From: Pseudomonadota bacterium
GTDB taxonomy: Bacteria; Desulfobacterota; Desulfobacteria; Desulfobacterales; JAHIVH01
Assembly (NCBI GenBank): GCA_018816735.1
Contig: JAHIVH010000113.1
Coordinates: 122,754 to 186,753, forward strand
Length of the DNA stretch: 64,000 nt
Direction: 5' to 3'
Part shown: piece after piece, positions 56,656 to 64,000 of the stretch
How the letters are laid out: each line of letters opens with the position of its first letter
Position numbering within the stretch: position 1 is the stretch's first letter
Position numbers and translations under genes: made by a program
The notes under the pieces: model-generated
Told to the model about the DNA's origin: nothing
Databases searched by the model: none
What the model saw: the letters and a program-made list of their open reading frames with translations, nothing else

Positions 56656-57309
56656 ATGAAAAAATTCCCTACCATAATGAACAAACCTTTTATTCCTTAC
56701 GTGGTTCCGTTTTTACTGTTGTTTATTTTTATCTATCTGGCTCCTGCTTTAAATATTTCAAAGGGATTGGCATACCCCATCCAGACCATTTGCCTTGCGG
56801 GCGCCCTGCTCTATTTTCGTCATGCCTATAAAAATGAGATCAAGCCTGTTTTTGATTTGCCGGCCATACTGGCAGGGGTACTGGTTTTCGTCATCTGGGT
56901 GTTACCCGAAGGATATTACCCGGAGATCGGCGCATCTCAATTCAACCCTTATGATTATGGCAGCGGATGGGCCATTTATGTCCTGATCGGTTTCAGAATG
57001 GCAGGCGCTGTGCTTGTGATCCCCTTGATGGAAGAGTTATTCTGGCGGTCCTTTGCCATGAGATTTTTGATCCATGAAGATTTTGGTTCCGTTCCCCTTG
57101 GCAGCTTTACCTGGGGGTCATTTATCATTGTTTCAATTGCCTTTGGCTTTGAACACCACCAATGGCTCCCGGGAATTATTGCCGGTATGATTTATGCCGG
57201 TGTGCTTTACCGGACAAAAAACCTGTTTTCACCGATTCTCTCCCACGCAGTAACCAACCTTCTTCTAGGCATTTACGTTCTCATGACAAGCAAATGGGCG
57301 TTCTGGTAA
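56656..57309 (+). CDS. CPBP-family intramembrane protease (CAAX protease-related)
   Basis: 217 residues with about six membrane helices. The glutamic-protease motifs are all present: MEELFWRSFAMR (EExxxR), FGFEHH (FxxxH) and HAVTN (HxxxN). The architecture resembles the exosortase-associated CAAX-related proteins, but no exosortase gene is visible here. Substrate unknown. Confidence 0.85.
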   Translation: MKKFPTIMNKPFIPYVVPFLLLFIFIYLAPALNISKGLAYPIQTICLAGALLYFRHAYKNEIKPVFDLPAILAGVLVFVIWVLPEGYYPEIGASQFNPYDYGSGWAIYVLIGFRMAGAVLVIPLMEELFWRSFAMRFLIHEDFGSVPLGSFTWGSFIIVSIAFGFEHHQWLPGIIAGMIYAGVLYRTKNLFSPILSHAVTNLLLGIYVLMTSKWAFW

Positions 57310-57446
57310 ACCTTTTTCCCCTGCAACTCAAAAAAAACCTCAGTGAAAGCTTGAAAAAACCAAACATATTATATTATATTTACAAATTTGGATTTATCTG
57401 AACCCATGTTTAAGAAAATCCGGGTGTATGTTGCGATCAGGATTAT

Positions 57447-57827
57447 ATGATGATTCCAGGTTATGAAAAAATAGTTGAAGAGCGTATATTGAAGGCTCAG
57501 AAAAACGGGGATTTTGACAATCTCGAAGGAACCGGGAAACCCATTCATTATGAAGATGAAACAGGTATCCCTGAAGATCTGCGTCTTGCCTATAAAATTT
57601 TAAAGAATGCCGGGTGTATCCCGCCTGAGCTTGAAACAAGCCGGGAAATCCGTCAAACAGAAGATCTTCTGAAATGCCAGCCTGATACTAAGGAAAAGTA
57701 CAGGCTCATGAAAAAATTGAACATGCTTCTTCGTAAAAGGACAATTGAAGCACCGGCATTCGCATCGGTATCGGTAATGGAACAGTACCACCAGTCGCTG
57801 GTGGATCGGATTTCAAAAAAAGCATGA
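57447..57827 (+). CDS. DUF1992 / DnaJ-homologue C28-like protein
   Basis: 126 residues. The conserved DUF1992 core is seen in YEKIVEERILKAQKNGDFDNLEGTGKPI and LRLAYKILKNAGCIPPELE. AGGA precedes the tandem ATGATG start. The family is small, soluble and of unclear role, possibly linked to J-protein biology. It follows the protease gene at 137 bp. Confidence 0.8.
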   Translation: MMIPGYEKIVEERILKAQKNGDFDNLEGTGKPIHYEDETGIPEDLRLAYKILKNAGCIPPELETSREIRQTEDLLKCQPDTKEKYRLMKKLNMLLRKRTIEAPAFASVSVMEQYHQSLVDRISKKA

Positions 57828-57936
57828 ACCCCATTGAGAAGGAGATGACGTATCAAATAAAATAAAGGCACTTACTAAACATTCAATTCCGTTTGAATGT
57901 GTTTACATATAACATTGAAAATAGAAAATACTGACA

Positions 57937-58449
57937 ATGAATTTTTTAAAGAAAGACAAAACCAATAGCGGTGACGGCGTTGTTAAAAGCGTGTTCATTG
58001 CTTATTTTATTCTTGTAATGCACGTTGCCCTGGTCGCCGGAATCGGTTTGCTGATTCTTTTCTTCCGCGGCATTGTTCATTATATGCTCTGGATTTTTTT
58101 AGGCGGTTCGGCATCGATTATCGGTATCGGATATCTCCTTTATAAAAAAATGAAAAAAGAAGGTAAATCACTCCAGGAAATCCTGGCACTTCCGGCCTTT
58201 TCCGGTCGGTCTGTTGAGGTCAATCTTCTGGGCGGCCTGGCTTCCCTGAAACTTGGTAAAACACAAAATTCCAACCATCTGGGCTATCACCCCCAGGACA
58301 ATCTGAAACAAATCCAGGGTCCGACATCCCTCAGGGTTAACGATCTGTCAGAACTTGCAAGACTCTATGAAAAGAATCTGATCTCAAAAGAAGAATATGT
58401 AAAAGCAAAACAGGAAATATTTGATTTTAATTTACCAGAAAGGGAATGA
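57937..58449 (+). CDS. membrane protein with SHOCT-like C-terminus
   Basis: 170 residues. Two membrane helices (VFIAYFILVMHVALVAGIGLLILFF and YMLWIFLGGSASIIGIGYLLY, residues ~18-72) are followed by a cytoplasmic tail ending in DLSELARLYEKNLISKEEYVKAKQEIFD, which resembles short C-terminal oligomerisation helices of SHOCT type. No known function. Its stop overlaps the ddl start by four bases (ATGA), so they are coupled. Confidence 0.65.
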   Translation: MNFLKKDKTNSGDGVVKSVFIAYFILVMHVALVAGIGLLILFFRGIVHYMLWIFLGGSASIIGIGYLLYKKMKKEGKSLQEILALPAFSGRSVEVNLLGGLASLKLGKTQNSNHLGYHPQDNLKQIQGPTSLRVNDLSELARLYEKNLISKEEYVKAKQEIFDFNLPERE

Positions 58450-59420
58450 ACCCCAAAATGAGTCTCAGGACAAAAATTCATGTGGCGCTTCTGTCCGGCG
58501 GTATTTCTTCTGAAAGAGACGTATCCCTGAAAAGCGGTCAACAGGTTTACGATGCACTTGACCAGACCAAATATGACATCACCTGCTATGACCCGAAAAC
58601 CGATCTGCCGCTCATTTTAAGGGATGCCGGACAAATTGATATCGCACTCATCATCCTTCATGGTCCTTATGGAGAAGACGGCACCATTCAGGGATTTCTT
58701 GATCTTATAGGAATTCCCTATCAGGGTTCCGGTGTTTTGGGAAGTGCGCTTTCCATGAACAAGATGGCTTCCAAAAACGCCTATCTCCAGGCAGGCTTGT
58801 GCTGCCCCAGAAGCATCATGCTTGAAAAGGCTCAACCGTATTCCGTTGATGAATGTGTCGTTGAACTGGGGCTTCCCATCGTGGTCAAGCCTGTTGAAGG
58901 CGGATCAAGTATCGGCATGTCCATTCCCCGAACGAGCCTGGAACTTAAAACAGCTATTGATACTGCGTTTGAATACGACCATGAAATCCTTCTTGAAACC
59001 TATATCCAGGGAACAGAACTCACCTGTGGGGCGATAGGAAACAGCACAAGGCTGGAAACGCTCCCTATTATCGAGATCGTTCCCAACAAAAAATACCAGT
59101 TTTTTGACTATGAGGCAAAATACACCACAGGTGCCACCGATGAAATCTGCCCGGCCCGGATAAGTGAAAAAATTGCAGAGAAAGTCAGGGATTATACCAT
59201 AAGAGCCCACAAAGCCCTTTTTCTGAAAGGGTACAGCCGGTCCGATTTTATCCTGAAGAATGAGGATATATACATTCTTGAGACCAACACCATTCCGGGC
59301 ATGACCGCAAACAGCCTGCTGCCTCTTTCAGCGAGGACCGCAGGCATTTCATTCAGTGCGCTCCTTGACAAATTGATCGAACTGGGTATAGAGGAAGCAT
59401 CCTTAAAAAAATCGAATTGA
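58446..59420 (+). CDS. ddl: D-alanine--D-alanine ligase
   Basis: 324 residues, ATP-grasp. The N-terminal VALLSGGISSERDVSLKSGQQV, PYGEDGTIQGFLDLIGIPYQGSG, PIVVKPVEGGSSIGMS and the C-terminal ILETNTIPGMTANSLLPLSA define Ddl. It makes the D-Ala-D-Ala dipeptide for peptidoglycan. An ATG four codons later (MSLRTK) is an alternative start. Confidence 0.93.
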   Translation: MNPKMSLRTKIHVALLSGGISSERDVSLKSGQQVYDALDQTKYDITCYDPKTDLPLILRDAGQIDIALIILHGPYGEDGTIQGFLDLIGIPYQGSGVLGSALSMNKMASKNAYLQAGLCCPRSIMLEKAQPYSVDECVVELGLPIVVKPVEGGSSIGMSIPRTSLELKTAIDTAFEYDHEILLETYIQGTELTCGAIGNSTRLETLPIIEIVPNKKYQFFDYEAKYTTGATDEICPARISEKIAEKVRDYTIRAHKALFLKGYSRSDFILKNEDIYILETNTIPGMTANSLLPLSARTAGISFSALLDKLIELGIEEASLKKSN

Positions 59421-59483
59421 AAAAAATGTATAACGGCTCACGCCATGCGATTGAAGCCAGCTTGAGAAAGGAAAGGAAATCCC

Positions 59484-61259
59484 ATGAAAGTTCTTGTAAT
59501 CGGAAGTGGCGGCAGAGAGCATGCCCTTGTTTGGAAAATCGCCCAGAGCCCCAAGGTCAGGCATATTTTCTGCGCACCCGGAAACGCTGGCATTTCTGAA
59601 CTGGCAACGCTTGTTCCCATTCAAGCCAGCGACATCGAAAAAATCGTTTCCTTTGTAAAAGAGGAAGCCATTGACCTGACTGTTGTTGGTCCGGAAGATC
59701 CGCTCTCAAAAGGCATCGTGGATATCCTTGAAAAAGAAGGTCATAAAGTGTTTGGCGCATCCCAAAAAGCAGCGAACCTGGAAGCCTCCAAATCCTTTGC
59801 CAAATCGCTGATGAACACATACGGCATCCCCACGGCCAAAGGCCAGACATTCACCGCTTTCAGCAAAGCGGAAAAATATATCAAAACCCTGGGAGCGCCG
59901 CTGGTTGTCAAAGCCGATGGCCTGGCCGCAGGAAAAGGTGTCATGGTCTGTCAAACCGGAAAAGAAGCCATGGATGCCTTGAAGCAGATCATGACCGAAA
60001 AAGCGTTTGGTGATGCCGGGAACAAAGTCGTCATTGAAGAATGCCTCACCGGTGAAGAAGCCTCCTTTCTGGCACTGACAGACGGAAAAACCGTTCTGCC
60101 GCTTCCCTCCTCCCAGGACCACAAACGCATATTTGATAATGACGAAGGCCCGAACACAGGAGGCATGGGTGCCTATTCTCCGGCACCATTAATAGATGGC
60201 ATTCTCCATAAAAAAATCATGGAGGATATCATGATTAAAACCGTCCAGGCCATGGCCGAAGAAGGCATCCCCTACAAAGGTATTCTTTATGCAGGCCTCA
60301 TGATTGATAAAGATAAAATAAAAGTACTGGAATTCAATGCCCGGTTTGGCGACCCGGAAGCCCAGCCCCTTCTGATGCGCATAAAAAGTGACCTGGTCGA
60401 ACTCATGGAAGCAACGATCTCGGGAACCCTTCATGAGCACACCCTTGAAATTGACCCCAGGCCGTCTGCATGTATTGTCATGGCCGCCAAGGGATATCCT
60501 GGGTCTTATAAAAAAGGCATGGCCATCTCCGGCCTGGATGCTGCAGCCAAAATGAAAGACACCGTTGTCTTTCATGCAGGAACAGTAAAAGAAAAAAATA
60601 AAATTGTCACAAACGGAGGACGGGTTCTGGGCGTAACCGCCCTGGGCGACTCCATTGAAAAAGCCCTTGAACAGGGGTATGCAGCTGTTTCCAAAATCAA
60701 ATGGCAGGGTGCCTATTTCAGAAAAGACATTGGGCAAAAAGCCATTAAACGCATCAATACGCCGCCCCAGGTAGGAATTGTCATGGGCAGCGACTCCGAT
60801 CTTCCGGTCATGATGGAAATCGTAAACGTGTTGAAGAAATTCGGCATCACCTATGAAATGACAGTGGCCTCCGCACACAGAACCCCAAAAAAAGCAGCCG
60901 ATTTCGCAACCAGCGCCAGAGACAGAGGTATGAAGGTCATCATTGCCGGTGCCGGCCATGCCGCCCATCTGGCAGGTGCGATGGCCGCTCACACGACGCT
61001 TCCGGTCATTGGTGTGCCTATTGACTCATCCGCACTTTCAGGAATGGATGCCCTTCTCTCAACCGTCCAGATGCCACCCGGTATCCCTGTGGCAACCGTT
61101 GCCATCGGAAAACCCGGCGCAACCAATGCCGGTATTCTGGCCGCTCAGATGATTGCCATCGCAGATCCTGAGATCGCCCGGCTACTGGTTTTATATAAAG
61201 AAGACATGGCCAGAAAAGTTGAAGAAAAAGCAGCGAAAATTGCAGGATTACCCAAATAA
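59484..61259 (+). CDS. purDE: PurD-PurE fusion: GAR synthetase and N5-CAIR mutase
   Basis: 591 residues. Residues 1-~420 are PurD (VLVIGSGGREHALVWKI, GLAAGKGVMVC, FNARFGDPEAQPLL). Residues ~427-591 are a complete class I PurE (VGIVMGSDSDLPVM, SAHRTPKKAADFA, IAGAGHAAHLAGAMAAHTTLPVIGVP, QMPPGIPVATVAIG). The two enzymes act at steps 2 and 6 of purine synthesis. They are normally separate proteins; the short linker and absence of an internal stop show a true fusion. A GGAAAGG precedes the ATG. Confidence 0.93.
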   Translation: MKVLVIGSGGREHALVWKIAQSPKVRHIFCAPGNAGISELATLVPIQASDIEKIVSFVKEEAIDLTVVGPEDPLSKGIVDILEKEGHKVFGASQKAANLEASKSFAKSLMNTYGIPTAKGQTFTAFSKAEKYIKTLGAPLVVKADGLAAGKGVMVCQTGKEAMDALKQIMTEKAFGDAGNKVVIEECLTGEEASFLALTDGKTVLPLPSSQDHKRIFDNDEGPNTGGMGAYSPAPLIDGILHKKIMEDIMIKTVQAMAEEGIPYKGILYAGLMIDKDKIKVLEFNARFGDPEAQPLLMRIKSDLVELMEATISGTLHEHTLEIDPRPSACIVMAAKGYPGSYKKGMAISGLDAAAKMKDTVVFHAGTVKEKNKIVTNGGRVLGVTALGDSIEKALEQGYAAVSKIKWQGAYFRKDIGQKAIKRINTPPQVGIVMGSDSDLPVMMEIVNVLKKFGITYEMTVASAHRTPKKAADFATSARDRGMKVIIAGAGHAAHLAGAMAAHTTLPVIGVPIDSSALSGMDALLSTVQMPPGIPVATVAIGKPGATNAGILAAQMIAIADPEIARLLVLYKEDMARKVEEKAAKIAGLPK

Positions 61260-61899
61260 CACCCGAAAAATTGACCCCTTGCTTCCCGAAGAACATATCA
61301 TTGCCCAAGCAGCTGATATGTTGCGGGAAGGAGGGATTGTCGTATTTCCAACCACCTGCCTCTATGGCATGGCTGCAGACGCCTTTAATCCGGAAGCCGT
61401 AAACGCTGTATTTCGTATAAAAAACCGCCTGCCGGACAATCCCTTACTGATTCTCATTCAAGACAAAACCGTTCTCAAAGATGTGGCTGAAACCGTTCCG
61501 CCGGATGCCATCAAACTGATGGATCGTTTCTGGCCGGGGAAGATCACCATTATACTGAAGGCCTCGTCTGACATACCGGATAACCTCACCGGAGGCACAG
61601 GGAAAATTGGTGTCCGAATCCCCGGTCATCCAGTGGCCACAGCCCTGGTCAATTCATTTAAACACCCGATCACCGGCACCAGCGCAAATATTTCAACCCG
61701 GCCCGGATGCGCAGACATCGCCTCCCTCTCTCCTGAAATTAAAAACAGAGCAGGGCTGATTCTCGATGCAGGCCCCTTAAAAGGTGGCAGCGGTTCAACC
61801 GTGATTGATGTTTCAGAAAAGCCTTATAGACTGATTCGGGAAGGTGCTATCAGCAAAATCGAGCTTGCCAATTTTCTTAAAACCGATTTAGCAGAGTAA
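61153..61899 (+). CDS. TsaC/Sua5/YrdC-family threonylcarbamoyl-AMP synthase
   Basis: Up to 248 residues. The family core is clear: EGGIVVFPTTCLYGMAADA, VFRIKNRLPDNPLLILI (KxR...), GVRIPGHPVA and TGTSANIS. This activity supplies threonylcarbamoyl-AMP for t6A in ANN-decoding tRNAs. The only upstream ATG (61153) overlaps purDE by 107 bases and gives a lysine-rich N-terminus foreign to the family; in-frame TTG codons at 61219, 61240 or 61279 are more likely starts, though no strong ribosome-binding site singles one out. Confidence 0.85.
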   Translation: MPSQILRSPGYWFYIKKTWPEKLKKKQRKLQDYPNNTRKIDPLLPEEHIIAQAADMLREGGIVVFPTTCLYGMAADAFNPEAVNAVFRIKNRLPDNPLLILIQDKTVLKDVAETVPPDAIKLMDRFWPGKITIILKASSDIPDNLTGGTGKIGVRIPGHPVATALVNSFKHPITGTSANISTRPGCADIASLSPEIKNRAGLILDAGPLKGGSGSTVIDVSEKPYRLIREGAISKIELANFLKTDLAE

Positions 61900-61910
61900 C
61901 CGATTTTAAA

Positions 61911-61939
61911 TTGACAATTGCCTCAAATTTGCATATGAA
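61911..61939 (+). promoter_or_regulatory. sigma-70 promoter for tRNA-Leu
   Basis: TTGACA at 61911-61916, 17-base spacer, TATGAA at 61934-61939, twelve bases before the tRNA. Confidence 0.7.
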
Positions 61940-61951
61940 AACTTACTTCAC

Positions 61952-62038
61952 GCCGGAGTGGTGAAATTGGTAAACGCAGTGGACTCAAAATCCACCGGCT
62001 TCACGGCCTTGTCGGTTCAATTCCGACCTCCGGTACCA
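61952..62038 (+). tRNA. tRNA-Leu (CAA)
   Basis: 87 bases with encoded CCA. Acceptor GCCGGAG/CTCCGGT (G-T first pair), anticodon stem GTGGA/TCCAC around CTCAAAA (anticodon CAA), a long class II variable arm (CGGCTTCACGGCCTTG) and T arm GTCGGTTCAATTCCGAC. It reads UUG. Confidence 0.93.
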
Positions 62039-62046
62039 AAACAAAA

Positions 62047-62163
62047 TCAAGGGTTTATGAAATTTTTCAAACTTTCCATAAACCCTTTTTTTATGCCTTT
62101 GGGTAACGTCTGGGTAACATTTTGTAAAAACAAGTACTGGCCAGTTCCTAATTTACCAATAAC
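62047..62163 (-). pseudogene. possible 3' remnant of a tyrosine integrase next to tRNA-Leu
   Basis: The minus-strand frame ending TGA at 62047 encodes 38 codons including LQNVTQTLPKGIKKG. It is preceded by an in-frame stop, so it is not a complete gene. The repeated GGGTAAC on the plus strand (62100s) is a pattern I associate with integrase 3' ends pointing at tRNA genes. It overlaps the tRNA terminator. Evidence is thin. Confidence 0.25.
62049..62092 (+). terminator. Rho-independent terminator after tRNA-Leu
   Basis: An 11-bp stem AAGGGTTTATG/CATAAACCCTT with 17-base loop, ending in a T-run; starts 10 bases after the tRNA CCA. Confidence 0.8.
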
Positions 62164-62435
62164 TCAGTTTCCGTCTTATCGAGTAAATATTTCCTGTAAT
62201 ATTGCTGGAACTCCATTGAAATAGAGGACCAGCTATTATCCCGATCCGTTATCGGCGCTATCCCCTTAATTCCCTCACTTTCTCGATTTAAAATTTGTCC
62301 TGTACTTGTCAAAGGCTCTATCTGGAAAACCCATTCCAAAGGTAACATATCGGTTCTCAAAGCTATTTCTTCGATTCCCTCTTCCCCAAAAAATGGGTCC
62401 TGATCAATAAAATAGGATTTCAAGTCACCATCCTT
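62148..62435 (-). other. in-frame continuation of the spermidine-synthase-like gene beyond a TGA codon
   Basis: Directly after the TGA at 62436-62438 the same frame stays open for 95 codons to a TAG at 62148. Encoded: KDGDLKSYFIDQDPFFGEEG, then a Leu/Ile-rich mid part and ITDRDNSWSSISMEFQQYY. A TTG at 62423 could start a separate 91-residue protein, but it has no clear ribosome-binding site. The tail looks like the natural C-terminus of the upstream gene. It is either a recent nonsense mutation, read-through, or an independent small gene. Confidence 0.5.
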
Positions 62436-63848
62436 TCAAATGGCAAACCAGGCATTCCCCCAATGTCCGCCCGGGAAGATATTCACTATGCAAAACACAT
62501 CGCCAAAAACATTGGAAATCGTGGCCTGAAACGTTTTGTGGGGGGCAGTGGAAAGATCCGTATATATCGTATTGATGGCCATACCACCCTTTTCCGTCAG
62601 ACAGTTTTTAATGTCCTGATAAAATTCTTTACTTACTATATGTTCTGGCAATCCTGATCCCAGATATAGATCAACGATCACCAGATCGTACTGCTTTTCA
62701 CATTTTTTGACAAAGGTTCGGGCATCCTCGATATGCATGGTGATTCTATCATCCTTGTAACCGAAATAGTCTTTTGAAATCCGGTAAACCTGTGGGTTAA
62801 TCTCAACCACATCAACACGCATTCCTTTATCCGCAAATCGACGCGGCAAGACACCAGCCCCATGCCCCAGAACAAGAACGGATTGCGCATTGGGAACTGC
62901 CGTCAACCCGAAAGCCTCGAGCATATAAGTATAAAGCGTCACTGAATATCCGTTGGCCAAGGTCATATTCTGGATCAACCCGTTTTGCGCCATAACACGT
63001 CGAGAAACAACCTGACGCTCGTCTTCGTTCTCACCGCCCTTAACTTCAAACACCTTGATCGTGCCAAAAGCCGAAGGCACATCTTCGAGCAATGTCCACT
63101 TCTCTGTTTCCGTTAAATTAATTGTACCAAAACCAACCTTTCCCGGTGTTGCGATCATATAGCCGGATACGACCAGCACCACCACACCGACAACCGCAAT
63201 AATTTTACGGTGACAAGCATATAGATTGGGTTCAAACCAGATTGAAATTAAAGAGGTCAATGCTAAAATCGCCGCAGTCAACAACATCGCCAGATAATTG
63301 GTCGTAAACGGAATAATCAGGAATGCCGCGATCAGTACACCAGCAACCGATCCCATCGTACTGACAAAAAACACATAACCAGCACCACTATCGGTCTTGT
63401 GGCCATCTTCGCGACTTTTTTCATCGCGCAACGCCACAAGTAGCGGGTTTGGCGCAGAAAGCAGAAAAAGCGAACCGGAGAGGAGAAGGAAACAGGCCGC
63501 AAAACTTCCGCCCAGCAAACTCCACAACCCCAGATCCCTGAAAATCAGAGGATAAATCATACAGGAAATCGTGATCCATAGCGCTGAAAATGCTGAGGCG
63601 CTGTGATACCAGAAAGCCGACTGAACAATGGATTTCTTATGGGTATAACGCCCACCATATGCATAGCCCAGCGCCAAGAATAATAATGTAATCGACAAAA
63701 TGCTAGACCAGATATAAAGGCTAACCCCGAAATAAGGTGCCATAACCCTTGATGAAATCAGCTGCAACGCCAAAATTGCCGCGCCTGTTATAAAAATAAT
63801 CACTAAACGCATTAATTGTGTCCCTGAATTAAAATGTTCCAACATCAA
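62436..63848 (-). CDS. membrane-anchored spermidine-synthase-like protein
   Basis: 470 residues to a TGA. The N-terminal ~230 residues contain about seven membrane helices (RLVIIFITGAAILALQLISSRVM). The C-terminal part is a class I methyltransferase-like aminopropyltransferase fold (VLVLGHGAGVLPRRFADKGMRVDVVEINPQV, DARTFVKKCEKQYDLVIVDLY, PEHIVSKEFYQDIKNCL). Such fused proteins are called MFS/spermidine synthases; polyamine synthesis is not proven for them. The start may be ATG 63848 or 63812. The stop may be premature (see 62148-62435). Confidence 0.75.
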   Translation of the reverse strand: MMLEHFNSGTQLMRLVIIFITGAAILALQLISSRVMAPYFGVSLYIWSSILSITLLFLALGYAYGGRYTHKKSIVQSAFWYHSASAFSALWITISCMIYPLIFRDLGLWSLLGGSFAACFLLLSGSLFLLSAPNPLLVALRDEKSREDGHKTDSGAGYVFFVSTMGSVAGVLIAAFLIIPFTTNYLAMLLTAAILALTSLISIWFEPNLYACHRKIIAVVGVVVLVVSGYMIATPGKVGFGTINLTETEKWTLLEDVPSAFGTIKVFEVKGGENEDERQVVSRRVMAQNGLIQNMTLANGYSVTLYTYMLEAFGLTAVPNAQSVLVLGHGAGVLPRRFADKGMRVDVVEINPQVYRISKDYFGYKDDRITMHIEDARTFVKKCEKQYDLVIVDLYLGSGLPEHIVSKEFYQDIKNCLTEKGGMAINTIYTDLSTAPHKTFQATISNVFGDVFCIVNIFPGGHWGNAWFAI

Positions 63849-64000
63849 AAATATCTATCTTAGTGTCTGACCGAAAACCCCTCATTTTTGATTTTTTCGA
63901 GAGGGCCGAATCGGCGTTTCGAGTCATAAATCTTGCCTCAGGATCTCCGAGGAGTAGATTTAGGAACTCTTTTATTGTATTTCCCTGTTTTCAGATATAC
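63849..64000. mobile_element. possible insertion-sequence end at the window edge
   Basis: The sequence from about 63862 (agtgtctgaccgaaaacccc) onward is non-coding, GC-shifted and looks like a transposon terminal region with subterminal structure. No transposase is visible before the edge and no partner inverted repeat is in the window, so this is only a suspicion. Confidence 0.2.

Noticed and set aside
60189..60992. 267-codon minus-strand frame inside purDE
   Set aside because: Antisense shadow of a conserved enzyme fusion; Phe/Gly/His-rich composition without family resemblance.
62409..62438. Selenocysteine insertion at the TGA of the spermidine-synthase-like gene
   Set aside because: The only nearby hairpin (AGGAT/ATCCT) begins four bases after the TGA, not at the distance normal for bacterial SECIS, and the family has no known selenoprotein form.

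Overview
The window comes from a motile Gram-negative bacterium. The best guess is a sulfate-reducing-type deltaproteobacterium (Desulfobacterota, Desulfobacterales-like). The grounds are FlhF/FlhG polar-flagellum control, a MotE-like protein after fliJ, many NtrC/sigma-54 signals, MJ0042 zinc-ribbon and choice-of-anchor-type proteins, and many delta-like gene neighbourhoods. No 16S or marker comparison could be made, so the assignment is tentative.

Positions 1-39437 are a flagellar/chemotaxis supercluster, mostly on the minus strand, read right to left in three blocks. Block A (30566 to 23076) is flgB-flgC-fliE-fliF-fliG-fliH-fliI-fliJ-motE. Block B (16951 to 10978) is fliK-flgD-flgE. Block C (10048 to the left edge) is fliL-M-N-O-P-Q-R-flhB-flhA-flhF-flhG. 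Upstream of block A lie a HD-GYP response regulator, a PilZ protein, CheX, CheY, two sigma-54 activators and an AMIN/TPR protein. I found six sites with GG-N10-GC spacing and sigma-54 (-24/-12) character, before flgB, fliK, fliL, flhA, the TPR gene and a plus-strand lipoprotein gene. This suggests one RpoN regulon driven by the two local activators. Both activators have atypical receiver domains.

Inserted between blocks A and B on the plus strand (17476-22914) is a three-gene unit: an LPP20/FlgP-like lipoprotein, a three-repeat Ig-like exported protein and a 1232-residue eight-repeat surface protein. It starts from its own sigma-54-type promoter, so it may be an envelope or surface module made together with the flagellum. 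The hook protein FlgE is greatly enlarged (1137 residues, with Asp/Gly-rich repeats), and the rod protein FlgC carries a four-cysteine insertion.

Positions 39654-61899 are mainly housekeeping and metabolism: a DEAD/DEAH helicase, Lrp regulator plus LysA, a CoA-transferase, GdhA overlapping a PEP/pyruvate-binding protein, a radical SAM protein, MnmG, a DnaJ-like protein, Hpt, an acidic zinc-ribbon membrane protein, tRNA-Met, a CPBP protease, Ddl, a PurD-PurE fusion and a TsaC-like protein.

From tRNA-Leu (61952) to the right edge the content looks accessory: a possible integrase tail, a membrane spermidine-synthase-like gene with an in-frame TGA before a conserved-looking tail, and a possible insertion-sequence end.
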